Positions 17,463 through 25,186 are shown, counted from the first letter of the stretch. The stretch: DNA of 64,000 nt from Segatella copri (GCF_949820605.1 NZ_CATKVU010000007.1:186001-250000), one strand, 5' to 3'. Program-made: numbers and translations. The notes: generated from the sequence alone by a model not told the origin.

Positions 17463-17731
17463 CATTTGATATGGTAATTTCTGATTTACAGAAATACTAT
17501 GGCGAACCTTACAACAAAGCTTACTACGAAATAAAAGAGCTTCTAAAAAAGAATGGTTTCGAGTGGGTGCAAGGCAGTACATACATGACGATGAATGATG
17601 ATTTGACTGCACTTGTAAAAACAGTTATGGAGCTTTCTAAAATAGAGTGGTTTAAGAAATCAGTCAGAGATCTAAGAGGATTCAAAGTTGAAAGTTGGTC
17701 GAACTTTACTGATTTGGTTAAAAACTCATAG
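17450..17731 (+). CDS. VapD-like endoribonuclease toxin
   Basis: 93 aa. It begins MYALAFDMVISDLQ and shows the VapD pattern YNKAYYEIKELLKKNGFEWVQGSTYMT, then LSKIEWFKKSVRDLRGFKVE, close to the GFEWQQGS...LPWFTPSVRDIR layout of Haemophilus and Helicobacter VapD. VapD proteins have a Cas2-like ferredoxin fold and cleave RNA. The start overlaps the preceding small gene and has a good AAGGAGG ribosome-binding site, rare in this window. It is followed by TP copy 7. Confidence 0.82.
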   Translation: MYALAFDMVISDLQKYYGEPYNKAYYEIKELLKKNGFEWVQGSTYMTMNDDLTALVKTVMELSKIEWFKKSVRDLRGFKVESWSNFTDLVKNS

Positions 17732-17850
17732 AATAGGCGACTCTCCTCCAATCCGGGAGTTGCCTATTTTCTTTTTCTCCTCCCCCCCCCTTCAAGTATT
17801 TTTTCCCTAAAACCTTGGAAGTTACGAGGAAAAGTCGTATCTTTGTCTCC
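17732..17850 (+). promoter_or_regulatory. TP module copy 7: terminator + promoter
   Basis: Hairpin AATAGGCGACTCTC / GGGAGTTGCCTATT (17732-17769), CCCTAAAACCTTGGAAGTTA and -7 box TATCTTTG (17838-17845). The next start codon is 29 nt on. Confidence 0.8.
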
Positions 17851-17873
17851 GAATAGCTTAAAAAAAAGAAATT

Positions 17874-18434
17874 ATGGGACATCAAGAAGATATTGTAAAA
17901 ACAGAAAGTAAAATCATTGTCATCAGGGATACGCAAGTCATCCTTGACAGAGATGTTGCGGAATTGTATGGAGTAGAAACCAGAGATATAAACAAAGCGG
18001 TTAAAAATAACCCCAAAAAGTTTCCCCCTGGTTATATTATTGAACTGAATAGCAGCGAGAAACAGGAACTGGTGGAAAATTTCCACCGGTTCAATACCCT
18101 CAAGCATTCCACTGTTGCACCTCACGCATTTACTGAACAAGGACTTTATATGCTTGCCACAATTCTGAAAGGTGATTTAGCCATCAGTACAACCATTGCC
18201 ATCATTGATACTTTCACTCAACTTCGCAAGTTGGCAAGAACCATAGATAAGGTGAATGAAGATGCAAAGGAGCATGGTATTTTACCAGACAAAGCAACAG
18301 AAGGTAAGATACAAGCTGCCATGAACGAAGTCTTCGCAGATAAGCTGCCATTAAAAATGCGCAGATTGACTTTTGGGGTAAATTTAGGAGTGCTGAAATT
18401 TTCTATAGAAACCACAAGAGAATCTAAAGAATAA
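17874..18434 (+). CDS. ORF6N domain-containing DNA-binding protein
   Basis: 186 aa. The N-terminal ORF6N domain is clear: IIVIRDTQVILDRDVAELYGVETRDINKAV...FPPGYIIEL...HAFTEQGLYMLATILKG. These proteins are phage-type regulators often carried in Bacteroidetes islands; targets are unknown. The C-terminal ~50 residues (KIQAAMNEVFADKLPLKMRR...) are not a known domain to me. It is the last TP-driven cassette and is followed within 20 nt by another rpn tail fragment. Confidence 0.8.
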   Translation: MGHQEDIVKTESKIIVIRDTQVILDRDVAELYGVETRDINKAVKNNPKKFPPGYIIELNSSEKQELVENFHRFNTLKHSTVAPHAFTEQGLYMLATILKGDLAISTTIAIIDTFTQLRKLARTIDKVNEDAKEHGILPDKATEGKIQAAMNEVFADKLPLKMRRLTFGVNLGVLKFSIETTRESKE

Positions 18435-18452
18435 AACAACATAAAAAGGAGG

Positions 18453-18771
18453 GAAGAATATGAACATGTTTGAACAGATACCATTCAGCGAGAAGTATCC
18501 AGTCTTCCGCAAGTTGGCAGAAATAGGCGACCTCCGCAAGCTCTCTCGAGAGGAACTAGAGCTATATGACGAGGACATCAAGAATATGCGTGATATATAT
18601 GCCACCAGAAAGTTTGATGAGAAGAGAGGTATGGAAAAAGGAATGGAAAAAGGAATGGCGAAAGAAAAGCTAGCCACAGCTCGCCGCCTTTTGTCAATGG
18701 GCCTTTCTGATGAGCAAGTATCAACAGCCACCGAACTTCCACTGGAGGAAATCCAGAAATTAAAGGAATAA
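18453..18771 (+). pseudogene. Rpn C-terminal fragment (copy 3)
   Basis: Homology to the rpn gene starts at GAAGAATATGAACATGTT and continues in frame (MNMFEQIPFSEKYPVFRKLAEIGDL...) to the same ELPLEEIQKLKE ending, with three 12-bp repeat units. Only ~103 codons remain. The match to the usual downstream TP module ends after AAGTAGAG at about 18777, where palindromic-repeat and IS110 sequence begins. Confidence 0.85.
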
Positions 18772-18812
18772 GTAGAGGCTAGCTGGACTTTCGCAAGTTT
18801 TGCCTCACACGC

Positions 18813-18884
18813 CCTGAAGGGGGCAGAAGCTCCTAGCCCAGGGCATCGCCCTGGGTAATCATGGACGCAAACCTGTCGCCCTGT
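18813..18884 (+). repeat. REP-like palindromic element, left part, split by the IS110 element
   Basis: Contains CCCAGGGC/GCCCTGGG and a 31-bp stretch (18827-18857) that recurs inverted at 20305-20335. It is cut at CGCCCTGT (18877-18884). Its missing continuation TAAGGGCAAAAGCTTC is found on the other side of the IS at 20229. Confidence 0.75.
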
Positions 18885-18924
18885 TTTACTCTAATTGAGC
18901 AAGCTTTGAGCGTATTTTTTAACG

Positions 18925-19932
18925 TTAATTATATTTAACGACCCTTGGGTCTTGCCTGATGAAGTTTGCGTCATAGTATTCACCTTTTTCCACGAGGGTG
19001 AATATGATCCTTAGCAACTTGTTTGCTATGGCATTTAGTACATAATGACGCGGCTTTTTATCTATTAAAGTACGTCTCTCGTAATACAGTTTAATCTCCT
19101 TGTTGTGCAATCTGGCGCTTTCTGCGCAGATGTACAACAAGGTCTTTGACCGTCTATTACCAATCTTGGATATATGTGCTCCCTTGTCCATTTTCCCCGA
19201 TGATTTTTCGTATGGCGCAGTTCCTGCATAAGCAGCATATTGGCGCGCTGTAGTTATTTTTGTGAAATTCTCTGTTTTTACCAATAGTTCTACTGCGGTA
19301 ATCAGCCCAACTCCATCGACACTTTTAACAAGCTCATAGTTGTGGTGAATGCTCTCATGTCCATTTATGACTTTCAACATTTCTTTTTCCGTCTCTGCAA
19401 TTTCCGTGTCCAACATCTCTTTGATACGGTCCATGCTTCGCTTGACGGCAAGACTTCTGATAGGACGACAATCCTCGCTCCTGTCGGCTGTTATTAGCTG
19501 CTTACGCTGTTCTACAAGCATTTCTCGGTGGCGTGCCAATTGACGAAGCTCATATAGAGCCTCTTCTGGAAACGTCTTGTATTTCAGCTTATCAGGATAT
19601 CTCTCTCCAAAATCTCTGAGCAGTGCACAATCCAGGACATCCGCCTTGGCACGGTCAGGGGTAGCTCTATATCTATGGATGACATATCCACCCACAAAGG
19701 CAATCTTTACATTGCTATCCATGCAGCACTTCAAGAGGGTATCACCATAAACTCCGGTATGCTCAGCAACCAATACAGCATCGCTAGGAAGGCCTTTAAA
19801 AAACTTTCCAATACCCTTTAAATTGTTCGTTACAACCTTATGTGAAGGTTGGTTTGATACTTTTTTTGATGTCAAGTCGAAAAAACTTACGTCAAATTTC
19901 TCTTTTGCCAAATCTATTCCGTATATTTGCAT
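18925..19932 (-). CDS. IS110-family transposase (DEDD / Ser recombinase)
   Basis: 335 aa and apparently intact. The N-terminal RuvC-like DEDD domain shows Asp7 (YGIDLAKEKFD), Glu57 (VAEHTG), Asp98 and Asp101 (KADVLD). The C-terminal Tnp_20 domain has SVDGVGLITAVELL followed by YAAYAGTAPYEKSSGK, where Ser244 or Ser245 is the expected nucleophile. IS110 enzymes recombine DNA guided by a bridge RNA encoded in the element's own non-coding end. With every catalytic residue present and both ends recognisable, the element may be active. Confidence 0.95.
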   Translation of the reverse strand: MQIYGIDLAKEKFDVSFFDLTSKKVSNQPSHKVVTNNLKGIGKFFKGLPSDAVLVAEHTGVYGDTLLKCCMDSNVKIAFVGGYVIHRYRATPDRAKADVLDCALLRDFGERYPDKLKYKTFPEEALYELRQLARHREMLVEQRKQLITADRSEDCRPIRSLAVKRSMDRIKEMLDTEIAETEKEMLKVINGHESIHHNYELVKSVDGVGLITAVELLVKTENFTKITTARQYAAYAGTAPYEKSSGKMDKGAHISKIGNRRSKTLLYICAESARLHNKEIKLYYERRTLIDKKPRHYVLNAIANKLLRIIFTLVEKGEYYDANFIRQDPRVVKYN

Positions 19933-19950
19933 TTTGAATAAAGTTTTTAA

Positions 19951-20153
19951 TAAGAAGGGTGCTCCTTTCTGAGCGGCTACAACTATACTACGAGTCCTGT
20001 CTTGTTCTACACAAGCAGGCTAATTTACTCTCAAGCTTCTGCTCAGAAAATATCCAGTTCCCCAAACAGGGCTAAGCCTTTACTATGCTAGAAAGGGCAC
20101 AGGGTTAACGCTGGATATGGAGTATTCTTCTTTTTTTATTGTACTTATCTAAT
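19951..20153 (-). ncRNA. Candidate IS110 bridge RNA
   Basis: Read on the minus strand. A -7 box TAACTTTG lies at 20167-20160. A target loop closed by ATATCCAG/CTGGATAT (20111-20118 with 20050-20057) contains TGCCCTT (20099-20093), identical to the left target flank, and GCCCTGT (20072-20066), complementary to the right flank ACAGGGC including the core. A donor loop closed by a perfect 9-bp stem (20041-20049 with 19966-19974) contains AGAGTAAA (20031-20024), identical to the element end beside the core (18892-18885), and a 5-nt segment (19986-19982) complementary to the core plus the other end (ACTAT). The order target-left, target-right, donor-left, donor-right is that of known bridge RNAs. 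Exact transcript ends are estimates. Confidence 0.72.
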
Positions 20154-20227
20154 TTTCTGCAAAGTTAACAAAAGTTTGCAGATATAAAGAATTTCACCTC
20201 TTTATTTTTCCAAGTGCAAATATAATA

Positions 20228-20350
20228 GTAAGGGCAAAAGCTTCAAAGAGATCAAATATTTACGAAGCTTTTGCCCTTACAGGGCGCCTTGCTGTTTGCT
20301 ATTATACCCAGGGCGATGCCCTGGGCTAGGAGCTTTTGGGCCTTCAGCCC
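20228..20350 (-). repeat. REP-like palindromic element, right copy, with 17-bp hairpin
   Basis: Perfect inverted repeat 20228-20244 / 20264-20280 (GTAAGGGCAAAAGCTTC, 19-nt loop), then CAGGGCGCC, CCCAGGGCGATGCCCTGGG (a hairpin) and GGGCCTTCAGCCCG. The arrangement is the inverted counterpart of 18813-18884. Non-coding. Confidence 0.75.
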
Positions 20351-20494
20351 GTTCTTGAACCGCATGCTAAAGTTCAGTCAACTTATAGTTGAAAATTCAG
20401 CAACATCAATCGCCTTATTCAAGTACTTCTTTATGCTACTTCAAGTGCTTCATTCAGCTACTTCAGCCACTTCATTCTGCCAACGAAATTGACT

Positions 20495-20604
20495 CTTCCA
20501 CCCAGTGAAGTCGTATCTTCCACCCAGTGAAGTCGTATCTTCCACCCAGTGAAGTCGTATCTTTAACCCAGCGCAGTCGTATCTTTAACCCAGCGCAGTC
20601 GTAT
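20495..20604. repeat. Tandem array, five units of 22 bp with promoter-like cores
   Basis: Three units of CTTCCACCCAGTGAAGTC plus GTAT and two of CTTTAACCCAGCGCAGTC plus GTAT, head to tail. Every junction reads GTCGTATCTT, the same context as the -7 box of the TP modules (AAGTCGTATCTTTG). The surrounding 20351-20690 holds no gene. Confidence 0.88.
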
Positions 20605-20690
20605 CCGTAGACTCAATGAAACGTATGAACTTGCGCAATGACGTACATGATGCGAAAGAGGCTCACTTGATGGGAACCAGGATGCTTCTG

Positions 20691-20778
20691 AAATTACGTC
20701 CCGACGTATCTGTTACTGCGTCGGGAGGTATTTTTTGCTGCGTCGGGACGTAGCAAATGCTGCATCGGGACGTAATTT
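20691..20778. repeat. GTCGGGACGTA repeat cluster with 14-bp inverted arms
   Basis: AAATTACGTCCCGA (20691-20704) pairs perfectly with TCGGGACGTAATTT (20765-20778). Between them are two more copies of TGCGTCGGGA(G/C)GTA. It lies just past the stop of the minus-strand ATPase and may serve as its terminator, although the multiple arms allow several alternative hairpins. Confidence 0.75.
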
Positions 20779-20786
20779 TCACTTCC

Positions 20787-21926
20787 TCAGTTGGCTATGA
20801 TTCCTCCTCTCACCAGCCATTTCGCAAAGAAGCGGTCGCTAACCAGATAGCCAGTCGGAGTCTTGCTTACCAGCTGCTTATCTACCAATGCCTTTAATGC
20901 CGTTTTCACGCTGCTCGTAGCTGGAAGATGGTGGGTGCTGATAAACTGCTGGCTCAACGGCGAAGATACCAAATGCTCACGAGCTATCGCCCCCAAAAGC
21001 ATCTGCTGGTTCTCGGTTAGCCAGGCACAATAGTTCTGATAAGTCATCGCCTGCTCCTCAATCAGCTCCAGAATCACCTCATCTACCAGAGACTTCGTAA
21101 TCTCGAAAGAAGCATGCTCGTAGATGCCATGCAATATCGACTGCACATACCAGGTTACACGATCAGACTGCTGATAAATATAAGAAAAGGTAGATTCATC
21201 TATCGACCTGTGCTGAGATGCCAACAAGCGGTTGGCAAACTCCCGATACACCTGCTCCCCGATGCAAGGCAAAGACAACACCAGCGAACTCTGGAAGAAA
21301 GGACGGTTTGCCGACAGAAACATCTCCTGCATCATGTGCTGCTGACTGCCCGAAAACACGAAATATACATTCGGCAAAAACTGGATATAAGAACGGATCA
21401 TCGCCTCAACCCCATCCTCCGGATAACTTAATATCTGCTGAAACTCATCAATGGCAATGTAGCATCGCTTTCCCGATTGCTTCAAATACTCAAAGATTCG
21501 CTTCAAACTCTCCTTCCCTTCACTCGGTTTCAAGTCTAAAGAAAAAGAAGGAATGCCTGTCAATTCATCTATCGTCAGAGTAGGACGCCAGCAGCTGAAG
21601 AATTCCTGTACCTTCCGAAGGGCTGATTGGGAAACAGTATCCAGCTTTCCGATGATTTCAGAAGCCATCAGTTGCACCATCTGCTCCAGATTCTTGGTGG
21701 CAAAGATGTCGAGATAGAAACACTTCACTTCCGCGTATTGCTCCTCCATCTGATGGAATACATGATGAATTAATCCCGTCTTACCCATACGGCGTGGGGC
21801 AACCAACGTGATGTTACGTTCATTATGCAGCGAAGAAATCATTTTCTCCGTCTCTTTCTGGCGGTCGCAGAAATACTCTGCGCCCTTATAGCCATATACC
21901 ACAAAAGGATTGTTCAATCTTGCCAT
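20787..21926 (-). CDS. AAA+ ATP-binding protein (archaeal ATPase-like)
   Basis: 379 aa. It begins NPFVVYGYKGAEYFCDRQKE and has a Walker A APRRMGKT (~43-50), a Walker B CYIAIDEFQQ (~155-164), a sensor-like FVFSGSQQHMM and a C-terminal winged-helix region (VKTALKALVDKQLVSKTPTGYLVSDRFFAKWL). This widespread Bacteroidetes family has no settled function; members are single genes in variable regions. It lies alone between repeats within the accessory island. The first 23 codons lack a recognisable signal, so it is cytoplasmic. Confidence 0.85.
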   Translation of the reverse strand: MARLNNPFVVYGYKGAEYFCDRQKETEKMISSLHNERNITLVAPRRMGKTGLIHHVFHQMEEQYAEVKCFYLDIFATKNLEQMVQLMASEIIGKLDTVSQSALRKVQEFFSCWRPTLTIDELTGIPSFSLDLKPSEGKESLKRIFEYLKQSGKRCYIAIDEFQQILSYPEDGVEAMIRSYIQFLPNVYFVFSGSQQHMMQEMFLSANRPFFQSSLVLSLPCIGEQVYREFANRLLASQHRSIDESTFSYIYQQSDRVTWYVQSILHGIYEHASFEITKSLVDEVILELIEEQAMTYQNYCAWLTENQQMLLGAIAREHLVSSPLSQQFISTHHLPATSSVKTALKALVDKQLVSKTPTGYLVSDRFFAKWLVRGGIIAN

Positions 21927-22141
21927 ATCTTGTTATCATTCATTATACAAACGTTCATTGCGCTTTTTACGCAACGCAAATTACGCAATAAAAAACGAGA
22001 CCGCCAAATGTTTTCTAGTTTTTTAATAATAATTATCTCCTAAAGCCGCCTCTGATGTACAGACAACGGAATAAGCAAAAATACTTCACACTGCACTCTG
22101 CGGAAAGGTAAAGGCTGAAGCTGCTAGCCCAGGGCATAAAA

Positions 22142-22211
22142 AATCTGTGTAAATCTGTGAAATCCGTGGGACATAAAAAACTCCCACAGATTTCACAGAT
22201 TCACACAGATT
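22142..22211. repeat. 30-bp inverted repeat (28/30), large hairpin
   Basis: Left arm 22142-22171 and right arm 22182-22211, with a 10-nt loop. The arms are built from repeats of AATCTGTG. A fragment of the REP-like sequence (GCTAGCCCAGGGCA) lies just before it at about 22121-22134. The gene-free stretch 21927-22261 holds nothing else that I recognise. Confidence 0.85.
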
Positions 22212-22264
22212 CATTATCTTTAACCCAAGTTTTACATAAACTAAAATTTTTTTTAAGCTATTTG

Positions 22265-22442
22265 GTGGCAAAGAAAATGCAAACGAGCGCAAAGAAAGCT
22301 TGCTTTCAATTTGCCGAGTGCAGCTTTTCTTATGCAAAGATACGACTTTTCCTCGTAACTTCCAAGGTTTTAGGGAAAAATACTTGAAAAGGATGAGGAG
22401 AAAGAAAAAATAGGCGGCTCCCGGAATTGAGAGCCGCCTATT
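22265..22442 (-). promoter_or_regulatory. TP module copy 8 (reverse): terminator of sus operon 2 plus leftward promoter
   Basis: On the minus strand the hairpin AATAGGCGGCTCTCAATTCC/GGGAGCCGCCTATT (22442-22409) ends sus operon 2. It is followed by CCCTAAAACCTTGG, -7 box TATCTTTG (22342-22335) and the GAAAGCAAGCTTTC leader. No gene follows within the next 300 bases on this strand, so the promoter appears orphaned. With copy 1 it forms an inverted pair at the inner ends of the two sus operons. Confidence 0.82.
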
Positions 22443-22476
22443 GGTTATACTATTTTTATTATGATGAAACAAATAC

Positions 22477-23901
22477 TTATTCTACTGTGCAGTAGATATT
22501 GTCTTTTGTCTTTCTTGTTGGATACAACTTGATAGTGTTACCAGCGACCTTAATGTCGCTACCACCTGCTGTCAGGTTGTTAAGACTTCCACCGAGGTTG
22601 ACAGCCCATTTCTTATTCATACGGAACTTCCAACCATCTGCAGTTACACCTGCATTTGTTGCCTCAAAGCAATACTCTTCGGCATTCCATGTCATGGGTA
22701 CATCCTTAGTTTCATCCCATTCCTGGAATTTGCCGATGAGTCCCATTGTTGTAACCTTAGTGGCTTCGATTGTGCCTTCAGAGAGATTTACATCCATGTA
22801 GTAAACACCTTCTCCGTCTTTTACACCGAGATTTCCATTGGCTGCACCGATAGCAGATTCTTTAAATGTAACGAAGTCACTTGCTGCGATTGCTCTATCC
22901 CATTTTCCTGCTATACGCTGGAACTTGAACTCGTAGCCCGCGTTATTAGGATCGGCTATATAAACGAAACCAGTGTATACGCCCTTAGCGTCATCTACGA
23001 GAGCAAGCTTCTGGTCAGAAGAACTCCAAACATCAGTGCTACCGATGAAGTAGATGAATGGATCGTAGTTAACCTCCTCTATGGTATAAGAGTAGTCCAT
23101 CATGTTGATGGTGAGCTTATACTTACCAGCCTTGGCAATCTTACCAGCCTTAGCGTCACCGTTGGTCAGCGCACCAGTCATGCTGGCGTCGCCGTCAACC
23201 TTAGGACCTACTACGCCAGCAGCCCAGATGTTACCGGCATCAGCGTTCTTCTTAGGAATAATCTTCCAATACTGGTCAGCCTTGGTTGTCTCGAAGCTTA
23301 TGGTGAAGATAGGATCGTCATATACATCATTGTCGCTGTGCTTGAATGCCTGCTTAGCACTTACATTATTCCAACCGTCAAAGACTACGGCATCATCACC
23401 GCCTTTGACAGTAAACATATCGCCTACGAGATAATAGCCGTTTTCGATAACCGGAGCCTCAGGAATAGCCTTAACCTGGAATGTTTCAGATGTTGTCATC
23501 TTCACGGCTGTTGAGCCATTGCTTACCCATGCGTCAAGAGTAGCATCGATGTCGCGCTCTGTAGGGCGCTTGCCATACTTATTGGTGATGTAATTTACCA
23601 AGTCAGCTTTTGCCATGTTACCATCAGCATCAATGTCGAATGACTGACCATCGAAATTAATCTTGAAACTAGGCGTGTAAGTATCTTTGGTAGAAGTAGG
23701 AGCAACAATGCTCGCTACTTTTACCTTATCTCCTGTAACATCTGCCAAGTTGATGACACCTTCTGGAGTAACGCTACCGTTTCCAAATGATACAGCTTCC
23801 TCCTCAGGATTTGTCTGTGGGTTAGCCCAGTCTGTGTAGTCCTCGGTACAAGATACCATAGACATCAGCAGGGTCATTCCCAATAATATTTTCTTAATCA
23901 T
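22477..23901 (-). CDS. susF: SusF-like starch-binding lipoprotein (sus operon 2)
   Basis: 474 aa. Lipobox SMVSC, then EDYTDWANPQTNPEEE, homologous to the start of the first SusF. An Ig-like N-terminal domain is followed by three beta-sandwich modules: GYYLVGDMFTVKGG, IYFIGSTDVWSSSDQK and MGLIGKFQEWDETKDVPMTW. The module sequences differ clearly from operon 1, which suggests a different alpha-glucan preference or antigenic variation. Last gene of operon 2, ended by TP copy 8. Confidence 0.88.
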   Translation of the reverse strand: MIKKILLGMTLLMSMVSCTEDYTDWANPQTNPEEEAVSFGNGSVTPEGVINLADVTGDKVKVASIVAPTSTKDTYTPSFKINFDGQSFDIDADGNMAKADLVNYITNKYGKRPTERDIDATLDAWVSNGSTAVKMTTSETFQVKAIPEAPVIENGYYLVGDMFTVKGGDDAVVFDGWNNVSAKQAFKHSDNDVYDDPIFTISFETTKADQYWKIIPKKNADAGNIWAAGVVGPKVDGDASMTGALTNGDAKAGKIAKAGKYKLTINMMDYSYTIEEVNYDPFIYFIGSTDVWSSSDQKLALVDDAKGVYTGFVYIADPNNAGYEFKFQRIAGKWDRAIAASDFVTFKESAIGAANGNLGVKDGEGVYYMDVNLSEGTIEATKVTTMGLIGKFQEWDETKDVPMTWNAEEYCFEATNAGVTADGWKFRMNKKWAVNLGGSLNNLTAGGSDIKVAGNTIKLYPTRKTKDNIYCTVE

Positions 23902-23923
23902 AATTGTCTATACTTTAAGTGAT

Positions 23924-25186
23924 TTACAATTTAACGATGCTGAATGCACCTGTGATGTCGTTGAATGAGATGACGTACTTGCCTTCTGCCAAGCCGAGGT
24001 TCTTGCCACCAGCCTCACACTTACCGAACATATTGATATCGCCGTCTGCTTTGCCATAACCCCAGCTTGTATCCCAAGATCCTGCAATCTTGAACTTGAA
24101 CTGTGCAGTCTCGCCAGCAGGAACTTCCATTACATAATACCAAGCGTGGTTCTCAACGCCTTCCGTGTTGTAAGGAAGCATTGGAGTATCTGCCCACTCG
24201 TTGAATGAGCCAGCAATCTGGATAGTACCATAGGTCTTGTTAACTTCATCCTCATATTTCACCATTGTAGCAGTATTGTTTGCTGTGTTGATGGTAATGG
24301 TGTAGTAACCAGCTTCTGGAGCTACGATATGACCACCGTCGCTACCAGTATCACCACGATAGACGATTGTACCAGCTTTTCCACCATCAGCATTCATACT
24401 GTAATCCCAGCTGAAGCTTGCAGGCAGAATCTTGAATCCAGCGTCGGCACACTCAGCCTTGTCGTTGTAAGCACCAGTAAGGAAGTAGTTGGTGTATTCA
24501 ATCTCACCTGTACCAGTCTTCTTATCATAAGAGAAGTTAGGCTTTAAGAACATAGGAAGATTATCTGTACCAGTAATCTTATCACCAGCCCACTTGCCAC
24601 CGAACATGTTACCTACAAGGTACCACATTATTGGAGTAGCATCCTTCAACTCAACATAATAAGGTCTTACCTTAAGTTGTACAGAGTTAGATGCGATAGG
24701 ATTTAGACGATTTGTGCCCTCAAGGATGAAAGCATTCACACGTACATACGCATCCTGCTCTGCAGGAACGTTACCTTCTGTCCATTTAAGAATTTTCACC
24801 AATGCCTTATCTATTTCTTCAGCAGAGGCAGAAGTTTTACATTCCAGTGTAGTGTGGCTGAGTGCTGCGTAATCGGCAACTTTCTCGCCACTTTCATCTG
24901 CTGCAGCCTCATCTGTAGAAACCGTGAAAGAATTGGTTGGAGATACCTGTACCTCGTATGTTACATTGATTGGGGCATTGTCGGCAGTGTACTTAGGCTG
25001 TGACCATGTAAGACCAAGTCCTGTAGAATGCTCCAAGTCAATAGTAGAATTTACATATTCTGGAGTATTCAACTTGAACTCCGTAGGCTGAATCAGCGTT
25101 GGGTTTGAGTCGTTGTCATCCGAACATGATGCGAATAAGCTGATGATGCCGACAAGCATAGCACCAATTATATATTTATTCTTCAT
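23924..25186 (-). CDS. susE: SusE-like starch-binding lipoprotein (sus operon 2)
   Basis: 420 aa. Lipobox LFASC followed by SDDNDSNPT, as in the operon 1 protein (SCDDDRDSNPT). The SusE Ig-like domain (LTWSQPKYTADNAPINVTYEVQVSP) leads into two starch-binding modules, the last containing IQIAGSFNEWADTPMLPYN with an exposed Trp. Surface-bound, non-catalytic. 22 nt separate it from susF2. Confidence 0.88.
   Translation of the reverse strand: MKNKYIIGAMLVGIISLFASCSDDNDSNPTLIQPTEFKLNTPEYVNSTIDLEHSTGLGLTWSQPKYTADNAPINVTYEVQVSPTNSFTVSTDEAAADESGEKVADYAALSHTTLECKTSASAEEIDKALVKILKWTEGNVPAEQDAYVRVNAFILEGTNRLNPIASNSVQLKVRPYYVELKDATPIMWYLVGNMFGGKWAGDKITGTDNLPMFLKPNFSYDKKTGTGEIEYTNYFLTGAYNDKAECADAGFKILPASFSWDYSMNADGGKAGTIVYRGDTGSDGGHIVAPEAGYYTITINTANNTATMVKYEDEVNKTYGTIQIAGSFNEWADTPMLPYNTEGVENHAWYYVMEVPAGETAQFKFKIAGSWDTSWGYGKADGDINMFGKCEAGGKNLGLAEGKYVISFNDITGAFSIVKL

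Larger units (their letters stand above)
18883..20229 (-). mobile_element. IS110-family insertion sequence, about 1345 bp, with mapped ends
   Basis: Joining the flanks CGCCCTGT (ending 18884) and GTAAGGGC (starting 20228) restores a perfect inverted repeat. The pre-insertion arm then pairs along 23 bp with 20264-20286. The only shared bases are GT, a 2-bp core rather than a target duplication, as expected for IS110 recombination. A long non-coding end (19933-20227) lies 5' of the transposase and a short one (18885-18924) lies 3', which is the IS110-subgroup layout. Confidence 0.82.

Noticed and set aside
17524..18140. Minus-strand ORFs of 75-140 codons across vapD and the ORF6N gene
   Set aside because: They cross cassette boundaries and TP modules and show no domain; the plus-strand genes are clearly coding.
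17874..18434. ORF6N protein as evidence of a prophage
   Set aside because: No structural, packaging or lysis genes occur nearby. ORF6N proteins are common in Bacteroidetes islands without phage.
18883..20229. Target-site duplication around the IS
   Set aside because: Only the 2-bp GT is shared at the two ends. A longer duplication is absent, which fits IS110 recombination rather than DDE transposition.
22157..22387. Small ORFs reading MQTSAKKACFQFAECSFSY and similar at several places
   Set aside because: They are translations of the repeated terminator/promoter module leader on the wrong strand and recur only where that module recurs.
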